From the NCBI GenBank assembly GCA_031549185.1, contig JAVBQG010000066.1, positions 1 through 16,493 on the forward strand: a stretch of 16,493 nt of DNA, read 5' to 3'. This stretch comes from JAVBQG01 sp031549185. GTDB lineage: Bacteria > Synergistota > Synergistia > Synergistales > Synergistaceae. How positions within the stretch are numbered: position 1 is the first letter of the stretch; every line of letters starts with the position of its first letter. The notes beneath the pieces were generated by a model. The model was given only the letters and a program-made list of their open reading frames with translations, did no database searches and was not told the origin of the DNA. Below are positions 1 to 6,636 of this stretch, piece after piece. Made by a program: the position numbers and the translations under genes.

Positions 1-627
1 GAGGAGCTCCGCCTTACCTCCGGTACCGACACCGACACCGACGTCCAGACGTACGGTATCTATGCCGGCTACAGCTTCACCCCCAACATTCAGTTGAAGG
101 GCGTCTACTACATGCAGAACCAGGGCGACACGGTTGCCGCACTCATGTCCACGGTTGACGGTGACTATGACGACAGCGCGAACCAGTGGAAGGTCATCCT
201 CGACGTCAAGCAGGACGCGCTGAAGTTCACGAACCTCTGGATCGAGTATGGCCAGATGGACAACAACTTCGTCCATAACCGCTTCAACGGTCAGAACGGC
301 CGTGGTTTGATGCCGTACGCAGGCTTCGGCGCTGATGTGCTCGCCAACAAGCCGCACAACACCAACACCTCCAAGGTCTGGGGCATTCGCGCGGATCAGC
401 AGTGGAACGACAAGTGGCGCACCTACGGCCGTTACTTCAGCGTCGACTACGACACGAACTACCTCGACGACGCGACCAACTGGAGCCTCGGCGTCGGCTA
501 TCGCATCAGCCCGGCGGTCGAATTCGAGCTCGCGTACGACAATATCGACTACGGCGACGGCAACCCTGCGGGTTACTTCAACGGCGACGACAACGTCATC
601 CGCTTCCGCACATTCGTCACGTTCTAA
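1..627 (+). CDS. Outer-membrane porin, C-terminal part (5' truncated by window edge)
   Basis: The reading frame is open from the first base to the TAA at 625-627, giving 208 residues with no start in the window. The sequence alternates polar and aromatic residues in short strands (for example YGIYAGYSF, LGVGYRI, VEFELAYDNIDY) joined by Asp/Asn/Gly-rich turns, and ends in ...FRTFVTF. A terminal Phe after alternating hydrophobic residues is the usual C-terminal signature of outer-membrane beta-barrels recognised by the BAM machinery. Synergistota and related diderms carry S-layer-homology (SLH/OmpM-like) porins with such a barrel, so the missing N-terminus may hold a signal peptide and an SLH domain; that is inference. 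Its role would be passive diffusion of small solutes across the outer membrane and possibly anchoring to the wall. A rho-independent terminator follows 48 bases after the stop. The barrel type is fairly safe, the exact family is not. Confidence 0.75.
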   Translation, partial: EELRLTSGTDTDTDVQTYGIYAGYSFTPNIQLKGVYYMQNQGDTVAALMSTVDGDYDDSANQWKVILDVKQDALKFTNLWIEYGQMDNNFVHNRFNGQNGRGLMPYAGFGADVLANKPHNTNTSKVWGIRADQQWNDKWRTYGRYFSVDYDTNYLDDATNWSLGVGYRISPAVEFELAYDNIDYGDGNPAGYFNGDDNVIRFRTFVTF

Positions 628-674
628 GTTAGTTTCAGTTTAAAAAGAACCACCTATTCTGCTCCCGTAAAAAC

Positions 675-704
675 AAAAGAGAGGGCCTTGTGCCCTCTCT
701 TTTT
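675..704 (+). terminator. Rho-independent terminator after the porin gene
   Basis: A perfect 8-bp stem GAGAGGGC/GCCCTCTC with a 5-base loop is followed by TTTTT and preceded by AAAA, so it could work in both directions. It lies between the porin stop at 627 and the tRNA promoter. Confidence 0.85.
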
Positions 705-721
705 GTATTTGCGTACGCGTC

Positions 722-750
722 TTGTCGAAACGAAGGGCGCATGTTAAAAT
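722..750 (+). promoter_or_regulatory. Sigma-70-type promoter of tRNA-Arg
   Basis: TTGTCG (722-727) and TAAAAT (745-750) are separated by exactly 17 bases, and the mature tRNA begins 14 bases after the -10 box. The position directly in front of a monocistronic tRNA supports it. Confidence 0.7.
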
Positions 751-764
751 CCTCTTTGTGTTGC

Positions 765-841
765 GCGCTCGTAGCTCAGCAGGATAGAGCGACGGCCTCC
801 TAAGCCGTAGGTCTCCAGTTCGACTCTGGACGAGCGCGCCA
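765..841 (+). tRNA. tRNA-Arg (anticodon CCU)
   Basis: A full cloverleaf can be drawn. The acceptor arm is GCGCTCG/CGAGCGC, the D stem GCTC/GAGC, and the anticodon stem ACGGC/GCCGT around loop CTCCTAA. The T arm is TCCAG/CTGGA with loop TTCGACT. The discriminator is G and CCA is encoded (839-841). The anticodon CCT is at 799-801 and reads AGG codons, so it charges with arginine. The gene stands alone, with its own promoter upstream and a terminator hairpin 25 bases downstream. tRNAs of this kind are common integration sites, but no direct repeat of the 3' end or integrase is visible nearby. Confidence 0.96.
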
Positions 842-865
842 TATTAACAGAAATGATGTATATTT

Positions 866-892
866 AACCGTCCTTGAAAGGGCGGTTTTTTT
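866..892 (+). terminator. Terminator after tRNA-Arg
   Basis: AACCGTCCTT and AAGGGCGGTT form a GC-rich stem (one G-T pair, tight loop) followed by a run of eight T. It ends the tRNA transcript. Confidence 0.8.
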
Positions 893-926
893 GTTGCAAA
901 AGCGCAAAGCCGGCAGAATCGATGCG

Positions 927-935
927 TGGTACAAT
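927..935 (+). promoter_or_regulatory. Extended -10 promoter for the HD exonuclease gene
   Basis: TGGTACAAT has the extended -10 form TGnTAnAAT, 38 bases before the start at 974. No good -35 is present at 16-18 bases, which is normal for extended -10 promoters. It lies just after the tRNA terminator. Confidence 0.5.
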
Positions 936-973
936 GTCGATGATGGTGTGGAACTTCTGCCATCGAGGAAAGG

Positions 974-2047
974 ATGATTTTTCGGATGACGCAAACTCCC
1001 CAGACAAAATTGCAGACCTCCGCGGACGTAAAGAGGTTGACGAGTACGGACGTATTCAAAGGTATCTTTGTCGTGAACTCCCTTACGCGGAAAACAGATA
1101 AAAATGGAAAAACTTATTGGGAGATGCTGGTCTCCGATCAACATGGTACCCTTTCGGCGAAGGTATGGGCGGACGCCGGTTGGTGGGATCGTTCTACGCC
1201 GGAGCTCGAAGTAAAACCGGATATTTTGACGGAATCCGCCATCGAAGCTATAAAGGGGAAAACGGTCGGCGTTACGGGCAAGGTCTCGGACTATCGAGGA
1301 CAACTGCAGTACAGCTTCAGCGCGATCTCCTTCCTCAACCAGGAGAAGTTTTCGCCCACACAGTATATCCCCCATTCGGAGATCCCTCTGCCGGTTTTGA
1401 CGCAGCGACTGGAGGATATAATTGGCTCGTGCCGCCAAGAGGTACAGAACTTCCTGCGTTTCGTCTTCAGTGGAGAAACCGGGCGCGAATTTCGCGACGC
1501 TCCCGCGGCAGTGTCCAACCATCACGCCTATGCGCACGGCCTGCTGGAGCATACCCTGACGGTGGCGGAATCGGCGAAGGCCATGGCGACGATGTATCGT
1601 GATGTGTATCCGTTGCTCGATATCGATATTGTGGTGGCGGGGGCGCTGCTGCACGACCTCGGCAAGATCGATTCGTACAACATGTCCCCTGTGCCGGAAA
1701 TCACGTTGCCGGGTGCGGTTCTCGATCACATCGCGCTCGGTTATGCCCGTTTCGAGAGATTGGCGGGCGAAGCGAAGCTGGATCGGATGTTGCGACTTCA
1801 GATCGGTCACATCATGCTGAGCCATCACGGACAGAAGGAGTTCGGTTCGCCCGTGCTGCCCGCCACGCAGGAGGCATTGATCGTCGCGGCGGCTGACGAG
1901 CTGGATTTCCGCCTGTTCTGCTGGAAGGACGCAGTTAAGGACATGTTGCCCGGCCAGGAGATATCCGCCTTCCACTTTGCGGCGCAGCGGCGTTTCTGGC
2001 GCGTTCAGCCATCGGAGGAAGCAGATGGAGCGAACGGAAGAGGTTAG
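974..2047 (+). CDS. YhaM-like 3'-5' exoribonuclease (OB-fold plus HD domain)
   Basis: The protein has 357 residues, close to YhaM-type enzymes. Residues about 24-122 form an OB-fold nucleic-acid-binding domain (VFVVNSL...KNGKTYWEMLVSDQHGTLSAKVW). Residues about 180-315 form an HD phosphohydrolase domain with His184, His188 and His193 in the NHHAYAHGLLEH segment, the LLHDLGK pair His227-Asp228, His252, His279, the SHH at 284-285 and Asp308. In characterised YhaM/Cbf1 proteins this combination degrades RNA or single-stranded DNA from the 3' end with divalent metal; cytoplasmic. GAGG at 965-968 allows a start at 974. A second ATG at 986 is also possible, with AAAGG 12 bases upstream. The 3' end overlaps the pseudouridine synthase start by 23 bases, so the two are translationally coupled and probably act on RNA together. 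Specific substrate not determinable. Confidence 0.85.
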   Translation: MIFRMTQTPQTKLQTSADVKRLTSTDVFKGIFVVNSLTRKTDKNGKTYWEMLVSDQHGTLSAKVWADAGWWDRSTPELEVKPDILTESAIEAIKGKTVGVTGKVSDYRGQLQYSFSAISFLNQEKFSPTQYIPHSEIPLPVLTQRLEDIIGSCRQEVQNFLRFVFSGETGREFRDAPAAVSNHHAYAHGLLEHTLTVAESAKAMATMYRDVYPLLDIDIVVAGALLHDLGKIDSYNMSPVPEITLPGAVLDHIALGYARFERLAGEAKLDRMLRLQIGHIMLSHHGQKEFGSPVLPATQEALIVAAADELDFRLFCWKDAVKDMLPGQEISAFHFAAQRRFWRVQPSEEADGANGRG

Positions 2048-2951
2048 AAACTCGTTCATAGTCTCGACCGACCAGGCGGACAGGCGCCTGGATCGGGTGT
2101 TGAGGGGGTTGTACCCGGATGTCCCGCTCGGCGCGATCATGCGCTCGATTCGCAAAGGACAGGTTCGCCTGAATGGAGCGAGGACGAAGGGGGACGAGCG
2201 CCTCTCTGAGGGCGATGAAGTGTTTGTGCCCTGGGTGAGTGAAATCGAAGAGCCATTCATTGGAAACCGCCGGATTGAATTTCCCTCGCCTGAAACTTTG
2301 TACCGCGACGTCGACATCTGGTGTGTCGAGAAGGAAGCGGGCCTGTTGAGCCAGCCGGGGGAGCGGGACGGCGATTCGTTGATCACCAGGATATGGACGG
2401 AGTTGTCATGGGTCCGGCGCGATTTTCGTCCCGCGTTGATACACAGGCTCGACCGTAATGTCTCGGGTGTCGTGGCGATAGCCCTGAACGCCCCGATTTT
2501 AAGGACACTCGCGCAATTGTTGCGCGAAGAACGGATTGTAAAACTGTATCGTGCGCTTGTTCATGGGAGCGTGCCGCCGTTTGGAGAGATTTCCTTTTCG
2601 CTTTACAAGGACGAGAAGAACAACAGAGTGAGTGTCGATGCCCGTGGAAAGGCAGCTCTGACTAAATTCAGGAGGATAAGCAGCAATAAAAACGTGTCGC
2701 TTGTGGAACTCGAGCTGGTGACGGGCAGGCCTCATCAGGCGAGAGTGCATCTCGCATCCATCGGACACCCCATATTGGGCGACTTGAAATATGGGGGGGA
2801 GAGGTTCGGGAGAGGAGCGGGCAGGCTTATGCTTCACGCATGTACGCTCTCGTTCCCTGACTGCTCGGAGTTGCCGGTGCGCATTCGCGGGTTGACCGTA
2901 CAATCTCCACTGCCCTCTTCCTTCGGTTGTTTTACTGGATTGCCAAGTTGA
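2025..2951 (+). CDS. RluA-family RNA pseudouridine synthase
   Basis: 308 residues from ATG 2025, chosen because GGAGGA (2014-2019) lies 5 bases upstream; a longer version starting at 1977 would lack such a site. Residues about 17-70 form an S4 RNA-binding domain (RRLDRVL...MRSIRKGQVRLNG). The catalytic domain follows, with motif II HRLDRNVSG at 140-148 and catalytic Asp143. It also has Tyr175 in LYRALVHG and the RPHQARVHL motif with Arg240. The family isomerises uridine to pseudouridine in 23S rRNA or tRNA. S4 plus this catalytic core fits the RluC/RluD subgroup, but the target position cannot be told from sequence. It overlaps the exoribonuclease gene upstream by 23 bases. No clear terminator is visible behind it before the gdhA promoter. 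Confidence 0.9.
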   Translation: MERTEEVRNSFIVSTDQADRRLDRVLRGLYPDVPLGAIMRSIRKGQVRLNGARTKGDERLSEGDEVFVPWVSEIEEPFIGNRRIEFPSPETLYRDVDIWCVEKEAGLLSQPGERDGDSLITRIWTELSWVRRDFRPALIHRLDRNVSGVVAIALNAPILRTLAQLLREERIVKLYRALVHGSVPPFGEISFSLYKDEKNNRVSVDARGKAALTKFRRISSNKNVSLVELELVTGRPHQARVHLASIGHPILGDLKYGGERFGRGAGRLMLHACTLSFPDCSELPVRIRGLTVQSPLPSSFGCFTGLPS

Positions 2952-3017
2952 TGCAATTGTCGTGAAAAAATAGGCAAATCGCGCAAAAATCAGAATTCGT
3001 TTTCGAGGCAATACTAC

Positions 3018-3046
3018 TTTACCTTTTAGACCCTAAGCTCTAGAAT
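3018..3046 (+). promoter_or_regulatory. Promoter of gdhA
   Basis: TTTACC (3018-3023) and TAGAAT (3041-3046) are separated by 17 bases. It predicts a 5' leader of about 95 bases before gdhA, containing a short hairpin at 3083-3107. Confidence 0.6.
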
Positions 3047-3146
3047 AGTGATCGGCATCACCATGGTTGTTCAGTGGATGAATGAAACACGAACGCCATT
3101 GTGTTCATGAAAAAGGTTCTAAATATTCTGAGGAGGGATTTGCGTT

Positions 3147-4424
3147 ATGTCTGTCACAAAGCGTACTTCGAAGAACGTTCTCCTGGATACCGCACTTAAG
3201 AATTTCTACGGTGCGGCGGAAGAGATGGGTCTGGAAGACAGCCTCGTCGAGATTCTCAGCCATCCTGAGAGAGCGATGTGCGTGTCGCTGCCCATCACGA
3301 TGGACGACGGCAGCGTGCGTGTGTTCGAAGGCTATCGTGTTCAGCATTCCACAGCATTGGGCCCAGCGAAGGGCGGTTTCCGTTACCACCCGGACGTCGA
3401 CCTGGAGGAGTGCGAAGCTCTCGGCAGCCTGATGACGTGGAAGTGCTCGCTGGCGGGCATTCCCTACGGCGGAGGTAAGGGCGGCGTCGCATGCGATCCG
3501 CTCGAGCTGTCCATGTCGGAGAGAGAGAGACTGACGCGCACATTTGCGGCGCGCGTCGCGCCGATCGTCGGCGAGTGGCTCGACGTCCCCGCACCGGACG
3601 TGAACACCGGCGCGCCTGAGATGGTTTGGTTCATGGATACGATCAGCAAGCTGCGCGGCAGGCTCGAGGCGGGCGTTGTAACGGGCAAGCCGATTTCGAT
3701 CTGGGGCTCCAAGGGACGTACCGCCGCAACGGGTGTGGGCGTCGCTACCTGCATCAAAGAGCTGTTGAAATCCGTGAACATGGACGTCAAGGGTGCCCGC
3801 ATCATCGTGCAGGGCTTCGGAAATGTCGGCACGTATTGCGCCAAGACGATGGTCGAAGCTGGCGCGAAGATCGTCGGGATCTCCGACGTGACAGGCGGCT
3901 ACTACTGCCCGAACGGCATCGACGTCGATAAGGCGTTCGCGCACGTCACGAATCATCCCAAGAAGCTCCTCGAAGGTTACGCGCAGGACGGCCTGCAGAA
4001 GGTCTCCGGCGAGGAGATTCTGCTCGTCGACGCCGACGTTCTCGCCCCTTGCGCGCTCGAGGGTGCGATCAACGGCAAGAACGCCGATAAGCTGAAGGTC
4101 AAGTTCGTCGTCGAGGGCGCGAACGGTCCCGTTACCCCGGAGGGCGACGAGATTCTCGACAAGAAGGGCATCCTCGTCGTTCCCGACTTCCTCGCGAACT
4201 CCGGCGGCGTCATCGGCTCCTACTTCGAGTGGGTGCAGAACCTCAACGGCTTCTTCTGGACGGAGGAGGAGTACAACAACCGCCTGATTCCGATCATGAC
4301 GGACAATTTCTATCGGGTCTGGAACTACGCGAAGAGCAACAACGTCAAGATGCGCCGGGCGGCTTTCCTCGTCGCGATCAAGCGCGTTGCGGACGCCGTG
4401 AAGATGAGAGGGACGTTCCTCTAG
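3147..4424 (+). CDS. gdhA: Glutamate dehydrogenase (Glu/Leu/Phe/Val dehydrogenase family)
   Basis: 425 residues, the normal length of the hexameric enzyme. It catalyses reversible oxidative deamination of L-glutamate to 2-oxoglutarate and ammonia with NAD(P). Visible landmarks are GPAKGG (Lys75), Lys99 in WKCSLAG, the catalytic Lys111 in PYGGGKGG, Asp151 in PAPDVNTG, the Rossmann fingerprint GFGNVG at 223-228 and Ser358 in GGVIGSYFEW. The lysines and this serine contact the glutamate side chain in the Clostridium symbiosum enzyme, which favours glutamate over leucine or valine as substrate. Asp247 at the end of the second Rossmann strand may favour NAD, but that is inference. AGGAGGG (3131-3137) lies 9 bases upstream of ATG 3147. 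It is monocistronic, with its own promoter and terminator. The strongly C/G-ending codons suggest high expression, as expected in an amino-acid fermenter. Confidence 0.95.
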   Translation: MSVTKRTSKNVLLDTALKNFYGAAEEMGLEDSLVEILSHPERAMCVSLPITMDDGSVRVFEGYRVQHSTALGPAKGGFRYHPDVDLEECEALGSLMTWKCSLAGIPYGGGKGGVACDPLELSMSERERLTRTFAARVAPIVGEWLDVPAPDVNTGAPEMVWFMDTISKLRGRLEAGVVTGKPISIWGSKGRTAATGVGVATCIKELLKSVNMDVKGARIIVQGFGNVGTYCAKTMVEAGAKIVGISDVTGGYYCPNGIDVDKAFAHVTNHPKKLLEGYAQDGLQKVSGEEILLVDADVLAPCALEGAINGKNADKLKVKFVVEGANGPVTPEGDEILDKKGILVVPDFLANSGGVIGSYFEWVQNLNGFFWTEEEYNNRLIPIMTDNFYRVWNYAKSNNVKMRRAAFLVAIKRVADAVKMRGTFL

Positions 4425-4461
4425 GATCTTTTGCATCGACGCAGCGAGTATTCGTTCGTTT

Positions 4462-4495
4462 AAAGGCCGACGCCGAGGCGCCGGCCTTTTCTTTT
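4462..4495 (+). terminator. Terminator after gdhA
   Basis: AAAGGCCG and CGGCCTTT form the base of a GC-rich hairpin whose upper part is CGCC/GGCG, followed by TTTTCTTTT. It starts 37 bases after the gdhA stop. Confidence 0.9.
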
Positions 4496-4507
4496 ATGCG
4501 GGCTTTA

Positions 4508-4516
4508 TGTAATAAT
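4508..4516 (+). promoter_or_regulatory. Possible extended -10 promoter of the zinc-ribbon gene
   Basis: TGTAATAAT resembles TGnTATAAT and lies 40 bases before the chosen start at 4557. The -35 region overlaps the tail of the gdhA terminator and is poor (TTTCTT), so this is tentative. Confidence 0.35.
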
Positions 4517-4556
4517 GATGACGGTTGCCTTTGTGAATAGAGAGGGAGGTCGTCGT

Positions 4557-6368
4557 ATGGAGGTCTTTGACGGAGACGCGCTTGGAGAGGGTTTGATGAA
4601 ACTCTCGGCCGATTGCCTGAAGTGCGGCTCATCGATTACGTTTGAGAAGGGCGCGAAGTTGGCCGCTGAATATGGCATCGCGGAAAACGTTGTCCTATGT
4701 GGGGAATGCCAATCCGCGTTCGAGGTGAACCTCGCGCCGAGTTGTATGACGTTGACGAACGACGTCACGGATCGGTATCCTTTTCTCGCCGGCGAAGGAC
4801 GAAAGAACGTACGAGAGAACGTAAACGTATCCGTTTCCGGTGAGACGAACAGAGGAACCGGGAGGAAGAGGCTGCCCCTTGCGCTCCTCGCGATTCTGGT
4901 TTTGATCGCTGCCGGCGTGTTTGCGTATCGTTTTTTCTCCGGCCCGGTCTCCGGGCCCGAGCGGGCGCTTCCCCTCGTCGAGGCGGAGCGCCGGCTTCTC
5001 GTCAAGATGGAGAACCCCGCAATCTTCAAGAGCAAACTGAGGACGGCGATGCGGCTGTTGGCGGGAGCGCCGAAATTTTCCCTGCCGTCTTTGCCCGGAA
5101 AACTGCCGAGCCTCGCGGATGTCGAGGGGAGGTACGCGTCCAATCTGATCGGCATCCTGGATGTGGCCGAGCAGGCGGCGCTTCTGATCGTCGGTGGCGA
5201 AGGCGGGGAGCGGGGGGGCGGATTCTATCTCTCCCTGATCCCGAATGAAGAGGCTTTCGGCAAACTGGTGTCAAGCTCGGGCAACGCCGTCTTCTCGGTC
5301 GAGAAGTGGGAACAGGACAAGGGGAGAGAGGGCTGGGTCCTGAAGCCGGTCCCTACTGTGGCTGCGCTCTTCGAAAAACTTCCGGCCCTGTATCTGCTCC
5401 GGTCGGGCACGGCCCAAAATTCTCCCGTGTTCGTCTCCGACCGTCCCGAGTCCATCGATGAGATGAAAAAGGCGCTCGCGAGCAGCGCCTCGCGTATTCG
5501 CATCAAACGCTATAACCCCGCCCCCGATTACCTGCAGGCGAGCTATCCGGTCAAAACACCCTCTGGAGAGATCAAAACGGCAACCACCGAGATCGCGTGG
5601 ATCGAGGACGAAACCAGCGCTCACGCGCAGTTTTATTCGGATGCCTTCAGTCTGATGACCGGCCGTTCCGTCCCCAAGAGCGGGCTCAAGGGCGACGAAC
5701 TGCCTTTGCTGGGAAGCGGAAATTTAGCGCTCGTCGGTGCCGTGGATATCCCCTATGTATGTTTTACCGCGTTTCCGTCCGAGGGCGATCCGATCGGAAG
5801 GGTGATGAAAGAGCTGGGCCCTCTCGTACCTTCGCAATACAGAGAAGATATACGAAACATTATGGCGGAGGGGCGAATCTCCGTCGTGATGGTGACGGAG
5901 GGTGATTTGAAAGCGGACCCCAGTACCGCGTACTTTGTCCTCGAGTCGAAGGCGAAGGAATCTATGGAGCGCCTTGTGATGCTTCCCAAATCCATGATGA
6001 AAAGGGCGACGCTCGAAGGCTGGGATTCGTGCTATACGATGGAGGTTGGACGAAATTTCAGCCTGCTTCTTGCGCAGCGCGGCGATGTGCTTCTGCTCGG
6101 CATGGGGCGGCTTTCCGAGTACGGAAGAAAGGCGAGTATCCCGGCCGAAATCAGCGATTTTGCGGCGCCCCATGACCTGGCCAACCTGGTTGCAACCCCG
6201 TCTTTCTGGAATATCATACGCCCCACTTTCAAGCAACGCATGATGGCCTACGGCATAGACCCTTCTTTTATGGACGACCCTGCCTTCGAGCCCTGTACGG
6301 TTCAACTGCGTGTGATAACTCCGGAAAAGGCGGATCTCGGGCTTTACTGGGGGAGCGCAAAAAAATAA
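4557..6368 (+). CDS. Zinc-ribbon, single-TM protein of unknown function
   Basis: 603 residues from ATG 4557, chosen because GGGAGG (4544-4549) sits 7 bases upstream; the ATG at 4515 has no such site. Residues 20-51 hold two CxxC pairs (Cys20/23 and Cys48/51), consistent with a small zinc ribbon. A basic patch (TGRKR) precedes one hydrophobic segment at about 107-127, then comes a roughly 475-residue domain with no further obvious membrane span. With one TM after a basic N-terminus, the ribbon should be cytoplasmic and the large domain periplasmic (inference). I do not recognise the large domain. It is alternately hydrophobic and polar, with recurring short blocks such as LLxxG and a Cys pair spaced far apart (in VCFTAF and GWDSCYTME). 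The gene stands alone between the gdhA terminator and its own terminator. A quality-control or envelope-sensing role would be a guess. Confidence 0.8.
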   Translation: MEVFDGDALGEGLMKLSADCLKCGSSITFEKGAKLAAEYGIAENVVLCGECQSAFEVNLAPSCMTLTNDVTDRYPFLAGEGRKNVRENVNVSVSGETNRGTGRKRLPLALLAILVLIAAGVFAYRFFSGPVSGPERALPLVEAERRLLVKMENPAIFKSKLRTAMRLLAGAPKFSLPSLPGKLPSLADVEGRYASNLIGILDVAEQAALLIVGGEGGERGGGFYLSLIPNEEAFGKLVSSSGNAVFSVEKWEQDKGREGWVLKPVPTVAALFEKLPALYLLRSGTAQNSPVFVSDRPESIDEMKKALASSASRIRIKRYNPAPDYLQASYPVKTPSGEIKTATTEIAWIEDETSAHAQFYSDAFSLMTGRSVPKSGLKGDELPLLGSGNLALVGAVDIPYVCFTAFPSEGDPIGRVMKELGPLVPSQYREDIRNIMAEGRISVVMVTEGDLKADPSTAYFVLESKAKESMERLVMLPKSMMKRATLEGWDSCYTMEVGRNFSLLLAQRGDVLLLGMGRLSEYGRKASIPAEISDFAAPHDLANLVATPSFWNIIRPTFKQRMMAYGIDPSFMDDPAFEPCTVQLRVITPEKADLGLYWGSAKK

Positions 6369-6418
6369 TCGCGTTGTACGTTATGGTGGATTTGTACAAA
6401 GTTCGAGTGTAAAATGAG

Positions 6419-6441
6419 CCCGGCGCCTGCCGGGTTTTTTT
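6419..6441 (+). terminator. Terminator after the zinc-ribbon gene
   Basis: CCCGGC and GCCGGG form a perfect 6-bp stem with a GCCT loop and a run of seven T (6435-6441). Confidence 0.9.
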
Positions 6442-6457
6442 ATGGGCAAAGTTTTTT

Positions 6458-6469
6458 CAGATATATCAG
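6458..6469 (+). promoter_or_regulatory. Distal copy of inverted-repeat element (putative GntR operator O1)
   Basis: CAGATATATCAG, an imperfect palindrome around GATATATC. Its exact reverse complement occurs at 6591-6602, 133 bases further on (start to start). Similarity continues outside the 12 bases: comparing the extended 20-mers, about 16 positions agree. The likely ligand is the product of the adjacent gntR gene (inference). Confidence 0.55.
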
Positions 6470-6583
6470 ATGTTGAGTTGTTGTTTATGGAATGGGAGAG
6501 GATTTGGCAAAGAAAGAGAAGTGTTTTCTAGTTTTGACAGCCTTAAACTCAACTCCGCCATAAATGGAATAATTTCAAACATC

Positions 6584-6611
6584 TTGACGCCTGATATATC
6601 TGTGATAGACT
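6584..6611 (+). promoter_or_regulatory. Promoter of the gntR-activase-GRE operon
   Basis: TTGACG (6584-6589) and TAGACT (6606-6611) with a 16-base spacer, 25 bases before the gntR start. The spacer contains the second copy of the 12-base element, so a bound protein would block RNA polymerase. A second TTGACA at 6534-6539 lacks a convincing -10. Confidence 0.5.
6591..6602 (-). promoter_or_regulatory. Proximal copy of inverted-repeat element (putative GntR operator O2)
   Basis: CTGATATATCTG on the + strand is the exact reverse complement of the element at 6458-6469. It lies between the -35 and -10 boxes of the predicted gntR promoter, which suggests autorepression. The two-site spacing would also permit DNA looping. 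Confidence 0.55.
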
Positions 6612-6636
6612 AATATCAAGTAAAGGCAGAGGATGA

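Noticed and set aside
765..841. tRNA-Arg as an integration site
   Set aside because: No integrase, no direct repeat of the tRNA 3' end and no change in gene type on either side were seen.
800..2386. 528-residue open frame on the - strand across tRNA-Arg, the HD gene and the pseudouridine synthase
   Set aside because: It would run through a tRNA and two conserved genes; its sequence has no family resemblance.
3082..3165. Possible leader peptide before gdhA (MKHERHCVHEKGSKYSEEGF...)
   Set aside because: No Shine-Dalgarno, it runs past the gdhA start in another frame, and its composition does not look like an attenuation peptide.
3105..4436. 443-residue open frame on the - strand opposite gdhA
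   Set aside because: Antisense shadow of a highly codon-biased gene, with low-complexity Asp/Arg/Val composition and no motif.
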